Assembly (NCBI GenBank): GCA_003024175.1
Contig: MDYQ01000103.1
Location: 1-64,000 of the forward strand
Source of the DNA: Planoprotostelium fungivorum
Taxonomy: Eukaryota > Evosea > Variosea > Cavosteliida > Cavosteliaceae
Length of the DNA: 64,000 nt
Direction: 5' to 3'
Position numbers and translations under genes: made by a program. Each line of letters begins with the position of its first letter. Within the stretch, counting starts at the first letter, position 1. Shown here one piece after another: positions 11,956 to 23,541 of the stretch. A model generated the notes under the pieces. It saw only the letters and a list, made by a program, of their open reading frames with translations. It was not told the DNA's origin and did not search any database.

Positions 11956-12665
11956 TTAACATCGCCCCACTTGATGTCCATCTTCATTCTTTGATTCGTC
12001 AGTAACCACCGTATGACCGTCTTTCACCTCCATAGATATATTCCAGTGCATGTATATTGTGTTGGTGTCCATGATCCTCTGTGCCGCGGTCGTAATGTTT
12101 GTTGGCATTAGAGAGCGAGCGATCTCTGTGGCTTCTGTAGACGCTGGTTGAAGTTGGACTCCCCTTCCATTCGTGAACGAAGAACGTGCCTGGCTCATGT
12201 CTGCACCTCTGTAAAAGTGAATATTTGACCTGTTCCGTCCGCCGAACCATTCAAACCATTCGACCGGAGAGAGCAGAAGAGAAACAAGATGGAAGAGAGC
12301 CAAACGAGAAATAAACGAACAAACGATACCCTCTTCTCTTCATCAATCATCGAGGTCGAGCATCTGTCTTCCTGTCCCTGATAACCACCCTCAACCGTTT
12401 TCACTTTCCAGACCTCGGCTCCGCACAGGTAGACGCTCGACAAAATCGTCACCGCTCTCGTTACATCAGCGTCGGTCCATCTTTAATACGACTTAATTCT
12501 TTTCAGGTTTTGGTCCGTATCGTGCGCCGTATCTTCTGTCGCCGAACACCGCCACCTGGAACATTCCAAAGGTAAACTCTTACGCTCGGACCGGACGCTC
12601 GGCCTCTCACTCTCGAGACGTCGGTTCATCTTCACTCGTATTCTAAGTAGAGGAAGGACACTCAT
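11956..12665 (-). CDS. Unrecognised small protein
   Basis: Three exons can be joined in frame from MSVLPLLRIRV to a C-terminus GHQVGRC, giving about 190 residues. The first exon is Arg/Glu-rich, the second contains RWTDADVTRAVTILSSVYLCG, and the third holds a Ser/Thr-rich stretch followed by IYMHWNISMEVKDGHTVV. No signal peptide, transmembrane helix or known motif is visible. It converges with LIN37 (83 bp between stops) and starts 145 bp downstream of the PARP stop on the same strand. The splice joins are plausible but not certain. Confidence 0.45.
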
Positions 12666-12809
12666 TCTTCTCCTCTTTATCCATCCATCTTATCGACCAC
12701 TCTCACCGGAGACTCAACGGTCTGCCTTCGCCAGAGAACCCTTTCTGAACCGCCGGATCACTTCGGTCGTTAACACTTGATTCAACGATCCATATTTACA
12801 ACCTTACGA

Positions 12810-15261
12810 TCAGAATTCTAGCAGATAGCACGGTAGAACTTGACACTCATCGAAGACGATCCACTCCTGTCCCCGAGGACACTACCGACCGTAAATTCGA
12901 AACTCCTGCACCCTCTCATCCTCACCGAGTGAGAATCGTATCCATCCATCTTTGGACCTCCCGTCATCATCTGAGTGCACTTGTAGACTTTCCCCATCAA
13001 TATCGAGCACACAAAGAGTCCTCCTCCCTGCCCCGACATGTATCCCACCGACAGATCTCACCACCGTCAGCATGACCTCCATCAGCATGAAGACTCACTC
13101 GCGTCCGGTGACGTGTAGATCCCTTTCCCCCAGTATCCGGTGTCCGTCGCGTGTGCCACTCCGTTACCATCTTTTCCAGGAACGAGCAGACCTGTCTTCC
13201 TTCACTCCACAACTTCCATGCACTCTCACCTTTCTTCATGATGCCCTCGACTGCCGAGGGATTACGTGTACCGTGGTAGACCATCTGAACCTTCACCGTT
13301 GGATCTCTCTTCCTCATTTCCTTGAAGATTTCAGCTCGTGTGTGAGGAGGGAAGGATCACCTCCCACTTCCTCTCGAATCTCGTAGCGAGATCGAGGCGT
13401 AAGATGTTCTTGAAGCCCTTGACCGTGGTACCGTTAGCCACCAGTCCACGTTCGATGAGGTTGAAGATCTCTTTCGAAGGGAGGTACTTGTGACTGGTAC
13501 TCCTCAGTGGACATCTACAACGCTCGACTCACTTGAACATCTCGTGGAGGTGTTTGACGGGGATACCCGTGTTGGATGTGACACCTATGACGTCATCACA
13601 CGTCATCGTATTGTCATCTCACCGTTGACGATAGTGATCTTGTCGTGCTCTCCCGTACAGTCTTCAAAGGCACATACGGACATGTCACCGAACTGTCCTT
13701 GATACACTTGATCGAATCGAAACATGCACAGCGGATTGCAGCACACGAATATCTTGGTCGATTCCCTGCTGATGTCATTCTAAGTCATCGTTCGTCGACA
13801 CACTTGCTGCAAGCGTGCAGGGTATCGCACATCATGCAGAACTGGTAGAATGCTTCCAATCGATACGTGACGTAATCGAACAGACGAACATATAAGTCCT
13901 CCCTCACTCCTCCCTTCTCTACCTTCGGTACTGACGTACAGACGGTCTCTCCCTCGTCTGCGTTGTTGATGCACCACTCTGCGGCTGTCTCTAGATCTAC
14001 GTCCCCGGTTACAAGAAGGGCTCTCTGAGCGTGAGAGATGGAATAGCCCATATCCACCAGTGAGGAGAGGAAGATTGGATTCAGATCGGCGAGATCGCCC
14101 GGATGGACATTCTCTTCTACTTTTTTCTTCTTGTCTGCGCTCGAGGTCAGTTTGGATCAACGGTGAACCGCTCACCCTTACGTGGTGCACGCTCGATGAC
14201 GTATCTAGGAGACACGTATCTGTGAGACGGAGAGTAAGACGTGAGGTATTGCTCTTCTAAGAAACCGTTGATCATGTCTCTCGTCTTCGCTAATATCCAA
14301 GGTGATTTATTCTCAGATTGGTTCGTGTAGACGAAAGGTGCTTTCGTGCTCTTCTCTTTCATCCTGTTCGCAATGAGCGTGGCGATCGATGTCGATCATC
14401 ACCGGTTGTAATCGAGGACGATACAGAGTGGCGTGTCTTTGGAAAATCCCAGTTGGTTCACGATCTCCGTGGGAATACCTTCTTTACGTAAATCGATGCG
14501 GAGTGTGACTCTTCCACTGTCTGCCTTGTATCTACAGAGATGATGAATTTCATGATGCGCTTGCTGAATGAGGTGTATGTAATCACCCAACGTTGCCGCG
14601 AGATTTAGAAGCAGTCATCTGTTGTTGGATGAGAGTATGGAGTAGTGGGTAACTGTCTTTGAAATCCTCGTCTGGCTCGGAGTCGTACGAGACGGACAGA
14701 CGTTTGTTCGTTTGCATCCTAATTCGTCAGTGGACGAAAAAGGAGTGTATATGCACCCGGATAATTGAGCCGCCTTATCTATGATTTCTTCCAGTGTGAT
14801 CTTGTCTCGGCTGAAGATGAAATCATTCAGATCGTTCGTCCATGGAGCTTTCGATTCAACGAAGAAAGACGACCCATCTGTGGCTCTTGAGAAGCGTGTA
14901 CACCGGTGGAATCATCAACAACTTTTGAGAATGTCGCACGAAGTGATTCCAATATACATACCTCCATCAGGTAGATATAACCTTACTTCGTGACCGAAGC
15001 AAGAGAGGATGGCTGTCCGATCATCTTCACGAATCCATTGGACCAACTCCCCGTGCACTCTCTTCTTGTTGATTAGTTTCAGTTCTTCCTCCATGTGTTC
15101 GATAGAGAATAACGAGGATTGTTTCTTTGTGGAACGATTCCTGGAAAAGAATAAATGTGACAAATTCAAACGCCGAATGGTCCGTTATGGAAAACGACGC
15201 CGATAAATGTCTGATCAAAGAACTTGAGCCAAAGGTTCAACTCTCCTTCTTGAGTAGCCAT
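12810..15261 (-). CDS. PARP6/8-like ADP-ribosyltransferase with UBA-like domain
   Basis: Predicted to transfer ADP-ribose from NAD+ to protein. The C-terminal catalytic fold shows VQMVYHGTRNPSAVEGI (the H-G-T NAD-binding element), TDTGYWGKGIY-like residues, a YDSHS element and a final ECQVLPCYLLEF strand. Upstream is a Cys-rich block (FCMMCDTLHACSKCVDE, then FVCCNPLCMFRFDQ) corresponding to the Cys region before the catalytic domain in PARP6/PARP8. A UBA-like segment (DMGYSISHAQRALLVTGDVDLETAAEWCINN) also precedes the catalytic part. The N-terminal third (MATQEGELNLWLKFFDQTF) has no recognised domain. The start was chosen as the first ATG; an upstream open stretch overlaps the TBC-TLDc stop and has no ATG. 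Exon borders near 12.85 kb are uncertain. Confidence 0.75.
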
Positions 15262-15422
15262 ATTGTATATCCATGCACCATTGGCCGCCTTTGCGGCTCC
15301 GCTGACTTGTTGATCTGGTAGACGATCGAAACCAGTCGCAAAGATGACGCTAGATTCGAAGAGATAATGACTCGTTTCAATCAAAATGTGAATATTATCC
15401 TGTTCACTCTTCTCTTTTGAAT

Positions 15423-17862
15423 TTATTGTACTCCCCACACCTCAACAGACAAAATTTTGAAATCCTTCTCGCCACAAGTTAGAGGACCTTCATTATCAAA
15501 GGTTTCACATCTGTCTGATGTACCATGCAGAAGATCTGAACCGTTGGTGACAAGAAGAGAAGAGAACATTCACCTTCGTATATGAACAGAGCGATACCTC
15601 CAGAAGAACCAGCGCCGATGCGAATGCCTGAGGGGCTGATCTGAATGGAGTCAGATGATGCATGATAGACACACCCACGTTGATGAATAGATTGTTCTGT
15701 TGTGACCACGTGTACAGTTTCATCTCTGGTTCTAGACTGAATAGAAACATCTCTCCACTGCCACGGAACTCGATGCTCTTCTCTAGAGTGCAAGTTACAA
15801 ATGCGCCGAATATCTGTAGAGCTAAATTGCGTCTCAAACGTTAAACTGAACCCACCCTGAAGTCTTCCGTCTTGACGATGACGAAAGTGGGAGATTTTCC
15901 TTGGGATTTCAAAATTAGAGTGTTCATACTGACACCTGTGATGATTGAGGGTGAGATCAACATCTCTCTCACCATGTCGTTCGGTAGAATACAATATGTT
16001 GACGTCTCTCAATCGATAAGAAGGAGGCAACCAACTCCACAGATTGGCAAACTGTACACGTCAGAATGATCGATCATGTAAGACGAGTCACCTGCTCCTT
16101 ATTCAAGATGGGTCGGTCTAATTTCTCGTAATCGGGTAAGTTTGCATCCCTCGCCCATCTCAGTTGGCTTTCGACGTATTCGTCCGTCAGTCGATTCTCC
16201 CTTGTCAATCGCATCAAACTCTGGATGTCGTGTGTCTTCTTGACGCAGGCATCGAGCGTGTCGGCGAAGGAGGCACCGGTAGTACAGCTCATCAAGGTCT
16301 GACCGTGCAGGATGAACAAGGAGAGGGCAACGGAGAATACCTCCTTGTAACCTATCGATCTTAAATGAGTTCATACTGGATAGAAGGCTGACCTTGGTGG
16401 AGAAAGACTGTGAAGACAGAGAGGGCCGTTTGGAAGGGTAGGGCGGTGATGAAGAGACGAGCGAACCAATCGTGGAATCGTTCGGATCTCACGTTCAATC
16501 GACTCATCAGACCGTACAGCTGAAACAATTGGATGTCACATCGACGATGTGCATGTCACCTGCGGTTGCCTCTCACTAAGGATGTGAAATAAGGCTTCGG
16601 AGTAATACTGGATGTCGTATCGTGTGATGCGAGTGAACCTCTGATCGCGGAGGTGTGTCTCTACGATGTAATACGTCTGATATTGATCCAAGAAATGCAT
16701 CAGATAACACACTGTCGTCCTTCAGTTCATCCCACATTTGAGGTTCACACCGATGTCAGGTCTGAAAAATCGATTGTTGTCTTGATGCAATCTCTGATGC
16801 ATCTTCGCATTCACCCAAATGATTCGATTCGCATCTCTTAATCCATCGGGCGTCAAGTGCCCGTTCTCGTAAGAGAAACCAGAAGGAACGAAATTGTGGT
16901 TCAACAGTCCCTCGTCGATGATAAATTTCTCTGGCTTCGTTTCCCCTTCAAATCATGATGAATAAAACTTTCTTTGTCTCTCTCACCTGGAAAGACTTGA
17001 GACAGGGCCTCATCGTAACACTTCCTGTAGTCTTCCCCTCGTAATACGTTGACACCACCTGCCGTGTACATCCACACCTGCATCTGTTCGTTCGTGATGT
17101 GAAAAGCTCTTCACCTTTCCGCGGTATTCGTCCGACACACCTCTGCGCATCTCATCTTCTATCTCTTGTGTCTGATGCGTCGCTCCATTCTCGATCTGCC
17201 TCCAGAAGACGTCGGACTCTTTCTGTCGTTCAAATTAGAGAGGAAGAGAGAGATACGCACGTGGCGAGACAAGATGATGGGAAGGGAAGGGATGCGAGCT
17301 AAACGGTAAGATCGATCGTTCCTGGGTGTGTGATGTTGGACGAGCGTCTTTCGAAGAACTTCTGTGACGTCTCTCATGGACGAAAAGTAGAATAGCCTCG
17401 ACTCTGTCAGTTGGATCATGTGGATTGGCACACACCAGAAGTGTTCCTCGGTCATCTTCTTTGGAACCAGTGACTTTCGCAACGATTTCAGTGCGGGCAA
17501 CGCTTTCATCATCAGTAGTGTGTGATACTGCTCAGCTCTCGTCAAATCTCTTCTGCCTGTCATAGTTAAGTCTAATGTCAGTTCTTCATACCCCACCAAG
17601 AGCGTCTATTGGTGCTTTGGTCCAGGTTTCACGCATTTCAATCAGATTGCTGACTAATTCCTTCGTGTCATTGTTCACTGTATACTTTGCCAACGAGTAC
17701 GCCTCCAGATCTATCTCTTGGTCGTCCTGTCTGAAGCTTTTGCTCCTTTGTAGTTTTTCCTGCATTCATCACAACAGAGTCCAAATGTCAACACCTCACC
17801 TTGACTTTCTTGTACGCCTTTTCATCCTTGTCCTTCTTGCTCTGATGGCTACTACCTCCCAT
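15423..17862 (-). CDS. TBC-TLDc domain protein (TBC1D24-like)
   Basis: Starts MGGSSHQSKKDKDEKAYKK. An N-terminal helical region contains MTEEHFWCV, BSD-like but not diagnostic. The TBC (Rab-GAP) domain follows: EMRRGVSDEYRGKV, VWMYTAGG, GLRDANRIIW, and a C-terminal part with YYSEALFHILSERQPQLYGL and WFARLFITALPFQTALSVF. The TLDc domain is at the C-terminus: LPPSYRLRDVNILYSTERHG, FGAFVTCTLEKSIEFRG, GEMFLFSLEPEMKLYTW, RIGAGSSGGIALF, CETFDNEG and the final VEVWGVQ. TBC plus TLDc in this order is the TBC1D24 architecture, linked in animals to vesicle traffic and oxidative-stress resistance. I could not confirm the TBC catalytic Arg and Gln because exon joins around 16.7 kb are unclear. The stop is 162 bp before the PARP start on the same strand. 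Confidence 0.8.
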
Positions 17863-18117
17863 TGCCCACGATCGCTGTAGACTACTCTCGGATGACTGGA
17901 ACGGAGAATAAATTTCTACGGAGGGCGAATTCGTTGTACATGGGCTACTGGTGTGGCATCCACGATATCTATCGACGATGCATTCATTGATCCACTTGAA
18001 TGGTGTTTCTCCTCGGTCGGCACCCGGTGTTTCTCGGAGAGGAGAATACGGACTTCGGGTAAACTATTTATCCGTTGACGGCGAGATGCATCGGAGGAAC
18101 ACAATCGAAACAACAAC

Positions 18118-19722
18118 ATGAACAGCATCATATCTTACACGACTTCTGCAAGCGATCACATTTCCAACTGGTTGTTAGGAGACAAACCAACCATAGTCAC
18201 TGCTAAAGATCTATCCAACACACACATCACACAGGAGATCATCCGAAGATGTCCTTCGTTTCAAGAAAAGTAAGTACCTCTGTTTTGTTTTCGCTGATGA
18301 AAATCAGTTTCGTCCCTTCACCCTGGTTAGTATCGGGACACCTCCAGACGATAGGTGTCTCCATGTTGAGAGATACACCTGACATACAATTCGAAAGGTG
18401 TATCATCTCATACAACGAGCGACCATAGAGCTGACCCTCCGCAGGGAAAGCTTGTACATGCCTGACGGCGGTTTTGTCACTTTAGACTGGACGAGCTTGT
18501 TCGGCGAAGAACACAAACAACAGATCCACGGTGAACAGCACGGACGCATCGTGAGCACGGGACACTGTTCCACCATCATCATCTGACCAAGAGCAGTCGA
18601 AATCCTCCGAGACACCACAAGTTCGATCTCAGACAGACGTGCCGACCGTCATCATCATGCATGGACTCACGGGTGGAAGCAATGAGTCTTACGTGCGACA
18701 CGCAGTACAAGAGGCGAGAAAACAAGGCTTCAATTCGATTGCCTTCAACTACCGTGGTGCTGCTGGTGAGCCCTCTTGTCTTCCCTTTTCTTCATCTCAC
18801 CTCGAATAGGTACTCAATTGGCTAACACTGTCATGGTGATGCGTCTTCTGTTTGAAATAAGATTGACTGAAAACGAGACAGTACAGTGGAGCTCAGACGC
18901 ATGATGTGAGAGCGGTCGTCAAACACCTGAAGGCCTCTCTTCCTAATTCACCTCTCTTTGCAGTCGGTGAGTGTCACCTCATCATCAGTCCTCCATCTGA
19001 TGACGATCAGGATTCTCATTGGGAGCCAACATCCTGACGAAATACGTTGGAGAAGAAGGAGAAAACTGCCCGCTCGCCGGTGCCGTCTCCATATCGAATC
19101 CCTTCAAATTCGTCGAGGCCAGTCGCTATCTACACGATCACTGGTTCTTACGCACCGTCTACTCCAAGGCTCTCGGAGGCAACCTCGTCCGGTTCTTCAA
19201 CAAGTGATTGTCTTCAGATGTGATACGAGAGCTGACGAGATGTAGACACCGAAAGACGTACGAGAACCACGAAGAGATCTCTCCCAGCGACATCGATCGA
19301 GTCAAATACCTCAGAGACTTTGACGAATATTTCACGCGACGAGCGGGAGGTTACGATAGCGTCGACGCTTATTACACCGACGCCAGCAGTTCCACGCGCA
19401 TCCACAGTGAGTCCTATCGTCTCTCTGAAGATGTCTGACGCATCCAGACATCCGTGTCCCTTACTTGGCTATCAATGCCCTCGATGACCCCATCTCCCCT
19501 GCCATCTGCATGCCTTACAAAGAGATCGGTGAATAGACAATCATCACTGTGCATGTCTGACGATGGATGACAGAGGGAAACGAGAACACGATATTGATCA
19601 CGACGAAGAGAGGAGGCCACACGGGGTGGCTGGAGGGATACAATCCCCTTCACTTTTCGAATTCGTGGATGGATCGCGTCGCCTTTCAGTTCATCAAAGC
19701 TGTGGCCGACGCACGAAAGTAG
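18118..19722 (+). CDS. Alpha/beta hydrolase of the ABHD1/2/3-YheT family
   Basis: A serine hydrolase acting on lipids or esters. The lid/N-terminal part ends with WLVSGHLQTIGVSML, a hallmark of the ABHD1/3/YheT family. Then come the oxyanion strand VIIMHGLTGGSNESYV, the nucleophile elbow VGFSLGANIL (G-x-S-x-G) and the acid-containing strand YLAINALDDPISP. The catalytic His is in RGGHTGWLEG near the C-terminus. About 430 residues is normal for the family. The N-terminus MNSIISYTTSASDHISNWLL could be an anchor but is only weakly hydrophobic. It is divergent from the TBC-TLDc gene with about 255 bp between starts. In animals ABHD3 is a medium-chain phospholipase; the substrate here is unknown. 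Confidence 0.88.
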
Positions 19723-19885
19723 AGAGAGAGCGTCCGTTGGATGATCTCTCTGATAGAGATTGGTGGATATAAAGTTTTTGGTCAAATTGATGATACAACC
19801 TCATTCTCTTATGTTCATCCCCGTATTCTCGATGTAAGCGAAATTGTGTACGAAAAGTGAGGAATACACGCTCGACCATTCACTT

Positions 19886-20151
19886 TTACTGCGATTGTTC
19901 CTTTCCTTGTGTTCGTTTGTGTATTTCTGGTTCGTCCTCGATGAATGGCCACCTTACATAGATACCAGGCCCAATCTCTTTCGTTTTGCCAGTCAGAGGG
20001 AATTTTCTAATGGCGTATTCGTCTTCCAATACTGCTATGATTGAGATGATGTATACACATTCGACTCACCTCTGAAGTGAAGAGTAGTGTACTTGTATAA
20101 TGCATAACCGCCCCCACCATATGTCAGCAAGCTATTGAGACCACGACCCAT
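19886..20151 (-). CDS. Short SPFH/prohibitin-like protein
   Basis: Two exons join in frame (intron GTGAGTCG...CATAG) to give about 76 residues: MGRGLNSLLTYGGGGYALYK, then HFRAVLEDEYAIRKFPLTGK and KEIGPGIYVRWPFIE, ending GKEQSQ. The order of a small N-terminal hydrophobic/glycine segment, a strand pair and the GPGIYxxxPFI element resembles the start of SPFH (prohibitin/stomatin) domains, which normally run 150 residues or more. Either it is a truncated copy, a micro-protein, or a downstream exon was missed, although the ABHD gene end lies directly beyond. Family call is tentative. Confidence 0.4.
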
Positions 20152-20236
20152 GATGTGATGGTTGCGTGATGTGATCCTTATGAAAAAATATCACCCGATT
20201 CATTTTCTTATCCAGCCGACAACAGTAACACAGCAA

Positions 20237-20843
20237 CATGAGTCAAAATACATCCATCTACCACGTAGAAGGAAAGAAACCCGTTGCGGTGTGTCATCGA
20301 CCAGAGATAGACTGAACTGACTCATCCATTCAGTCCTCTCCCAGCGGTGACCACATTGCCCTCGTCGGAAAATACACCTACGTTAAAGGTGAGAAGACTC
20401 ATCTACTCCCCTTCTCATTCTATGTAGGTGGATCCGAGAAGTACACACAGGAATGCTCTCTCAATGCCGACGGAACTGCTACCTTCAAAGAGGGAGGTGA
20501 CACTCGTACAGAGACCTGGGAGAGATCTGGTTCTGGATGCTGGAAGGTGTGATTGATGCCTTCCTTCTTCCCAACTGAACCTCGCAGGTAGAGGAAGACT
20601 ACGTCCGAATCTACTGTGACCTCAAGAAGGTGAGTAAGAGCAAAGGAAACGTCCCCATTCCAGGTGAGATGGACACATTCATCATCATCCATCACTGCTG
20701 TGAGCTGACACGACGAATCAGGCTTCGATAAGAACGAGGAGAAGCTGGACGCGAACTGCGCCGTCGAACTCAAGTTGAAGGAGTTCCAGACTGCCCCCCC
20801 TGCTGGTCCCACTGCCCCCAAGAACCGCTGGACCAAACTCTGA
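20237..20843 (+). CDS. Small unknown soluble protein
   Basis: Five small exons give about 140 residues beginning MSQNTSIYHVEGKKPVA and ending APKNRWTKL. Short beta-prone segments alternate with glycines (GKYTYVKGGSEKYTQE, GTATFKEGGD, YVRIYCDLKK), and the C-terminus is Ala/Pro-rich. No signal peptide, membrane span or catalytic motif is visible. Strong synonymous codon bias (frequent C-ending codons), like that of eL28 next door, suggests high expression. It converges with eL28 (127 bp between stops). I do not recognise the family. Confidence 0.65.
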
Positions 20844-20969
20844 GGAGGACAATGTTGTATTGAATAGATATCCACGAAGACAAACGATGAGAGTGAAACA
20901 GATCATTCGAAATCTAGATGAAGACTGAAACGTTCAACCTCTATCTATTATCCAAAGGAAAGAACATGA

Positions 20970-21386
20970 TTACTGCTTTCCGGCAGTCTTCTTGGCAGCT
21001 CTGGTGGCAGTGCGCTTGGCGAGGGTGAGAGCGTTGAGGCGGCTCTTGAGCAGTCTCTGCTGAGTGGGGCGCAGGGCGGCGATCTTGGAGATCTTGGCGT
21101 TGGGGGCAAATCCCTGCTTTCCGCTGCCAGCGGCGACCTGGAAGGTGCGAGTGGAGTTCAGCTTTCTGACGTTGCGTCCGTTGCTGCGAACAGACAGCTG
21201 CAGTCCCTTCTCGGTGGCAGAGAGACCGTAACCGGTGGCGTAGATGAGTCCAGAGTGAGACTTCTTGTTCAAACCGCTGAGGTTTCCTGGCTCGGTGGTG
21301 AAGTGCTCGCCGGTGTACCTTCTCTTGACGGAGAAGCAAGAGCTGTTAGCCTGGAGAAGGGCGTAGGTCAGATCAGCAGAGGCCAT
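20970..21386 (-). CDS. Ribosomal protein eL28
   Basis: An intronless frame of 138 residues. MASADLTYALLQANSSCFSV, the FTTEPGNLSGLNKKSHSGL block and the basic Arg/Lys/Ala-rich C-terminus match eukaryotic large-subunit protein eL28 (L28e), which is absent from bacteria and archaea. Length matches the family (about 137 residues in human). The start is the ATG at MASADL; codons upstream are open but begin without ATG. Lack of introns and strong codon bias fit a highly expressed gene. Confidence 0.92.
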   Translation of the reverse strand: MASADLTYALLQANSSCFSVKRRYTGEHFTTEPGNLSGLNKKSHSGLIYATGYGLSATEKGLQLSVRSNGRNVRKLNSTRTFQVAAGSGKQGFAPNAKISKIAALRPTQQRLLKSRLNALTLAKRTATRAAKKTAGKQ

Positions 21387-21858
21387 TGTATTCTGTAACT
21401 CTGGTTGGCCACACAATCATCAAACATTGTGAGATCGAATGTATGAATCTGATATCAAAACTAAAGAGGACAAAATATACAGAACAAAAACAAGAGCAGC
21501 ATTGGATTGGAGAATACTGATTCTTTCTTCCTCACCTTTGTTCGAGATGCGGATGAACGTTTCCTCTTGAGAGCCAAGAATCAAGGTGGAACACAACGAC
21601 CTCCCTTTATGATATCTTAAAAACTTCCGTCTACAAAAATAAATCGGATATTTTAATTCGATTCTTTCTTCCGTTGAAGAGCTTTCTTCTCTTCTCATCT
21701 CCTTCTGTCTATAATCGATAAATCGACTCGTCTTCATATGGATGATCAAATAGAAGAAAGAAGCCGGTTTTGACAATGCCAAATTGTAAATGAACGATCT
21801 TTATTTGCATAGAGGACAGGAAGAATGAGCATCTCGAAGAGATTCGTGCGCGTGAATA
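21387..21858. other. Intergenic region upstream of eL28
   Basis: About 470 bp between the TPR gene stop and the eL28 start, A/T-rich. It must hold the eL28 promoter and leader. An open frame on the minus strand with a possible ATG at 21734 (MKTSRFIDYRQ) ends in a hydrophobic stretch (ALVFVLYILSSLVLI), but it has no homology I recognise and poor codon bias, so I do not call it a gene. Confidence 0.5.
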
Positions 21859-23254
21859 TTACAGTCTTCTCCTGGGGTTCTTTGGTGTGATCTTCTTCAG
21901 AGGTGCCACTTGCTTAAGGACGACCTGTTCGAATGTCACCTCCGTGTAACTTGTCTGCACCTCACATCCGGTTCCTTCTGTTTCTTGACGATGCTCTCAA
22001 CCGACTGTTGGTTGGTGATGTTACTGAAGATCTGTTGCAGTTGATTTCTGCTCGGTGGAGGTCTCGGTGTCTGAGTGGGAGTGATCAGGACTTCCACTTT
22101 CGATGTTGGGTTGGGTCTCTGTTGGTTTCCGGGGTGGAGACTGGGTGCACTTGGTTTCGATCCGAGGTGAAGGGCACTGTTTGAAGTCAATCTCTCTGTT
22201 TTGAGCCTCAAGTTGAGCTCTCACCTGACGTGATAATCGACTTCGAGGTCGCTCAGGTCGTTTTCGCTCGCGCTGTACGTCAGACTGGCCTCTGATAGTC
22301 TTCCTTGTCTGTCTATTTTCAACTTTTGAACGGTGGGTGACGCCCCACCCTTCCAGGTCTTTCAGTTTCTTCTCTAAATCTCTCTGTTTCTTCTCGAGTC
22401 TCTTCTGTTCCAGTCTGTTTTCAATGGACAGCAATAGGTTGGACACCTACAAATCGTCAGATGACGTTCCACGGTAAGAAGGTCACCTCAGTCTGCTGTT
22501 CTGTCCTCTCAATCTTGCTAAAGATCTCAAAGGCTTTTCTAAAGTACTTCTGTCCGACAACGTAATCTTCTTGTACCATGTAGATGTGACCCATGGCCTT
22601 GAAGATGTCAGCCAGACCTTCTTCTCGACTGAACTTTTCGTAGATGGGTTGTGCTGATACGCTTCAGACGAGAGGAGATTAGATTTCATGTTTCATCTCA
22701 CCCAAGAGGAAATGCCTCTCAGCTTGTGGGAATCGTTCCTGATTGAAACAGACATTACCCAGCTTGTGATTCACGAGTCCCATGTTCAGATCGTTATCGA
22801 GCGGCTCCTCCATAAACAGTGAATGGGCTCTAGAATAGTACTGTCCGGCACCATACATGTTCTATACCAGTATTACTCGAGTGATCTTGACATCGCCCTA
22901 CCTTCATCTCGTAGTGGAGATCTCCGATGTCCAAGCATAATTCTCCGGCTTCAGTCTTCTGCCTAAGACGATCTTCATATATGCTTAATGCGCTCAGCCA
23001 ATGCTTCAATGTCTCCGTCAGATTTCCCTTGTTAAAGCACACATTTCCGAGCGAACAATGACAACAGACAACCTTCTCTCTGTTACTTCTCGAATCTTTG
23101 TTGCGCTCACCTTTTCCCAGCTGTTCAACTTTGAAAATAGAACTAATGCTCTCAGGAATTCCTCCTCTGCAGTTCCCCAATTGCCTTGATCATTGTTGGC
23201 AAGGCCTTTGAAATAATAGGACTCGGCCTTTTTATAGTCCTTCTTGCTGCTCAT
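21859..23254 (-). CDS. Tetratricopeptide-repeat protein
   Basis: Starts MSSKKDYKKAESYYFKGL. The first two thirds form about six TPR-like helical pairs, for example GNWGTAEEEFLRALVLFSKL, LGNVCFNKGNLTETLKHWL, AGQYYSRAHSLF, LGNVCFNQERFPQAERHF and MGHIYMVQEDYVVGQKYF. A coiled coil rich in Lys/Glu/Arg follows, then a basic, Ser/Pro-rich tail ending PKNPRRRL. The arrangement resembles TPR proteins of the TTC/Rapsyn/GPSM type that scaffold complexes, but no specific orthologue is obvious. The final frame was fixed by two short introns (ends GCTCAAAACAGAG and ATTCGAACAG). Divergent from eIF3a with 287 bp between starts. Confidence 0.72.
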
Positions 23255-23541
23255 GTCGCCTCTTCCCCGTTTGTGAAATTAAAAATTCGGAACCGTTGAA
23301 GGGCGGGAAATCTTTCCGTTTCAAATGGGGTGCGACTACAAACCAAGCCGTCTGCTGTGTCCCTAAACGAATCGCAAGTGATGCTTCTAGAAGGGAGACT
23401 CTTCAGGATCCATTCTACGCATGAAGAAGGGAGCATCGATGCGATCTAGAAATTGTGTGAGAAAAGAGGTAAAAATGTCCAGCCGGTCAGCAAACAACGG
23501 AGTCTTCTGAAGGATTTCTGGATCATCACAAGATCTCAAAC

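Noticed and set aside
5034-15261. A DNA-repair operon-like cluster (helicase, RING, LIN37, PARP)
   Set aside because: Genes are on both strands with an unknown gene between, and eukaryotic gene order gives no strong reason to infer a functional unit.
16700-16900. A claim that the TBC domain has lost its catalytic Arg/Gln fingers
   Set aside because: Exon joins in this stretch are ambiguous by eye, so absence of the motif cannot be separated from a wrong splice.
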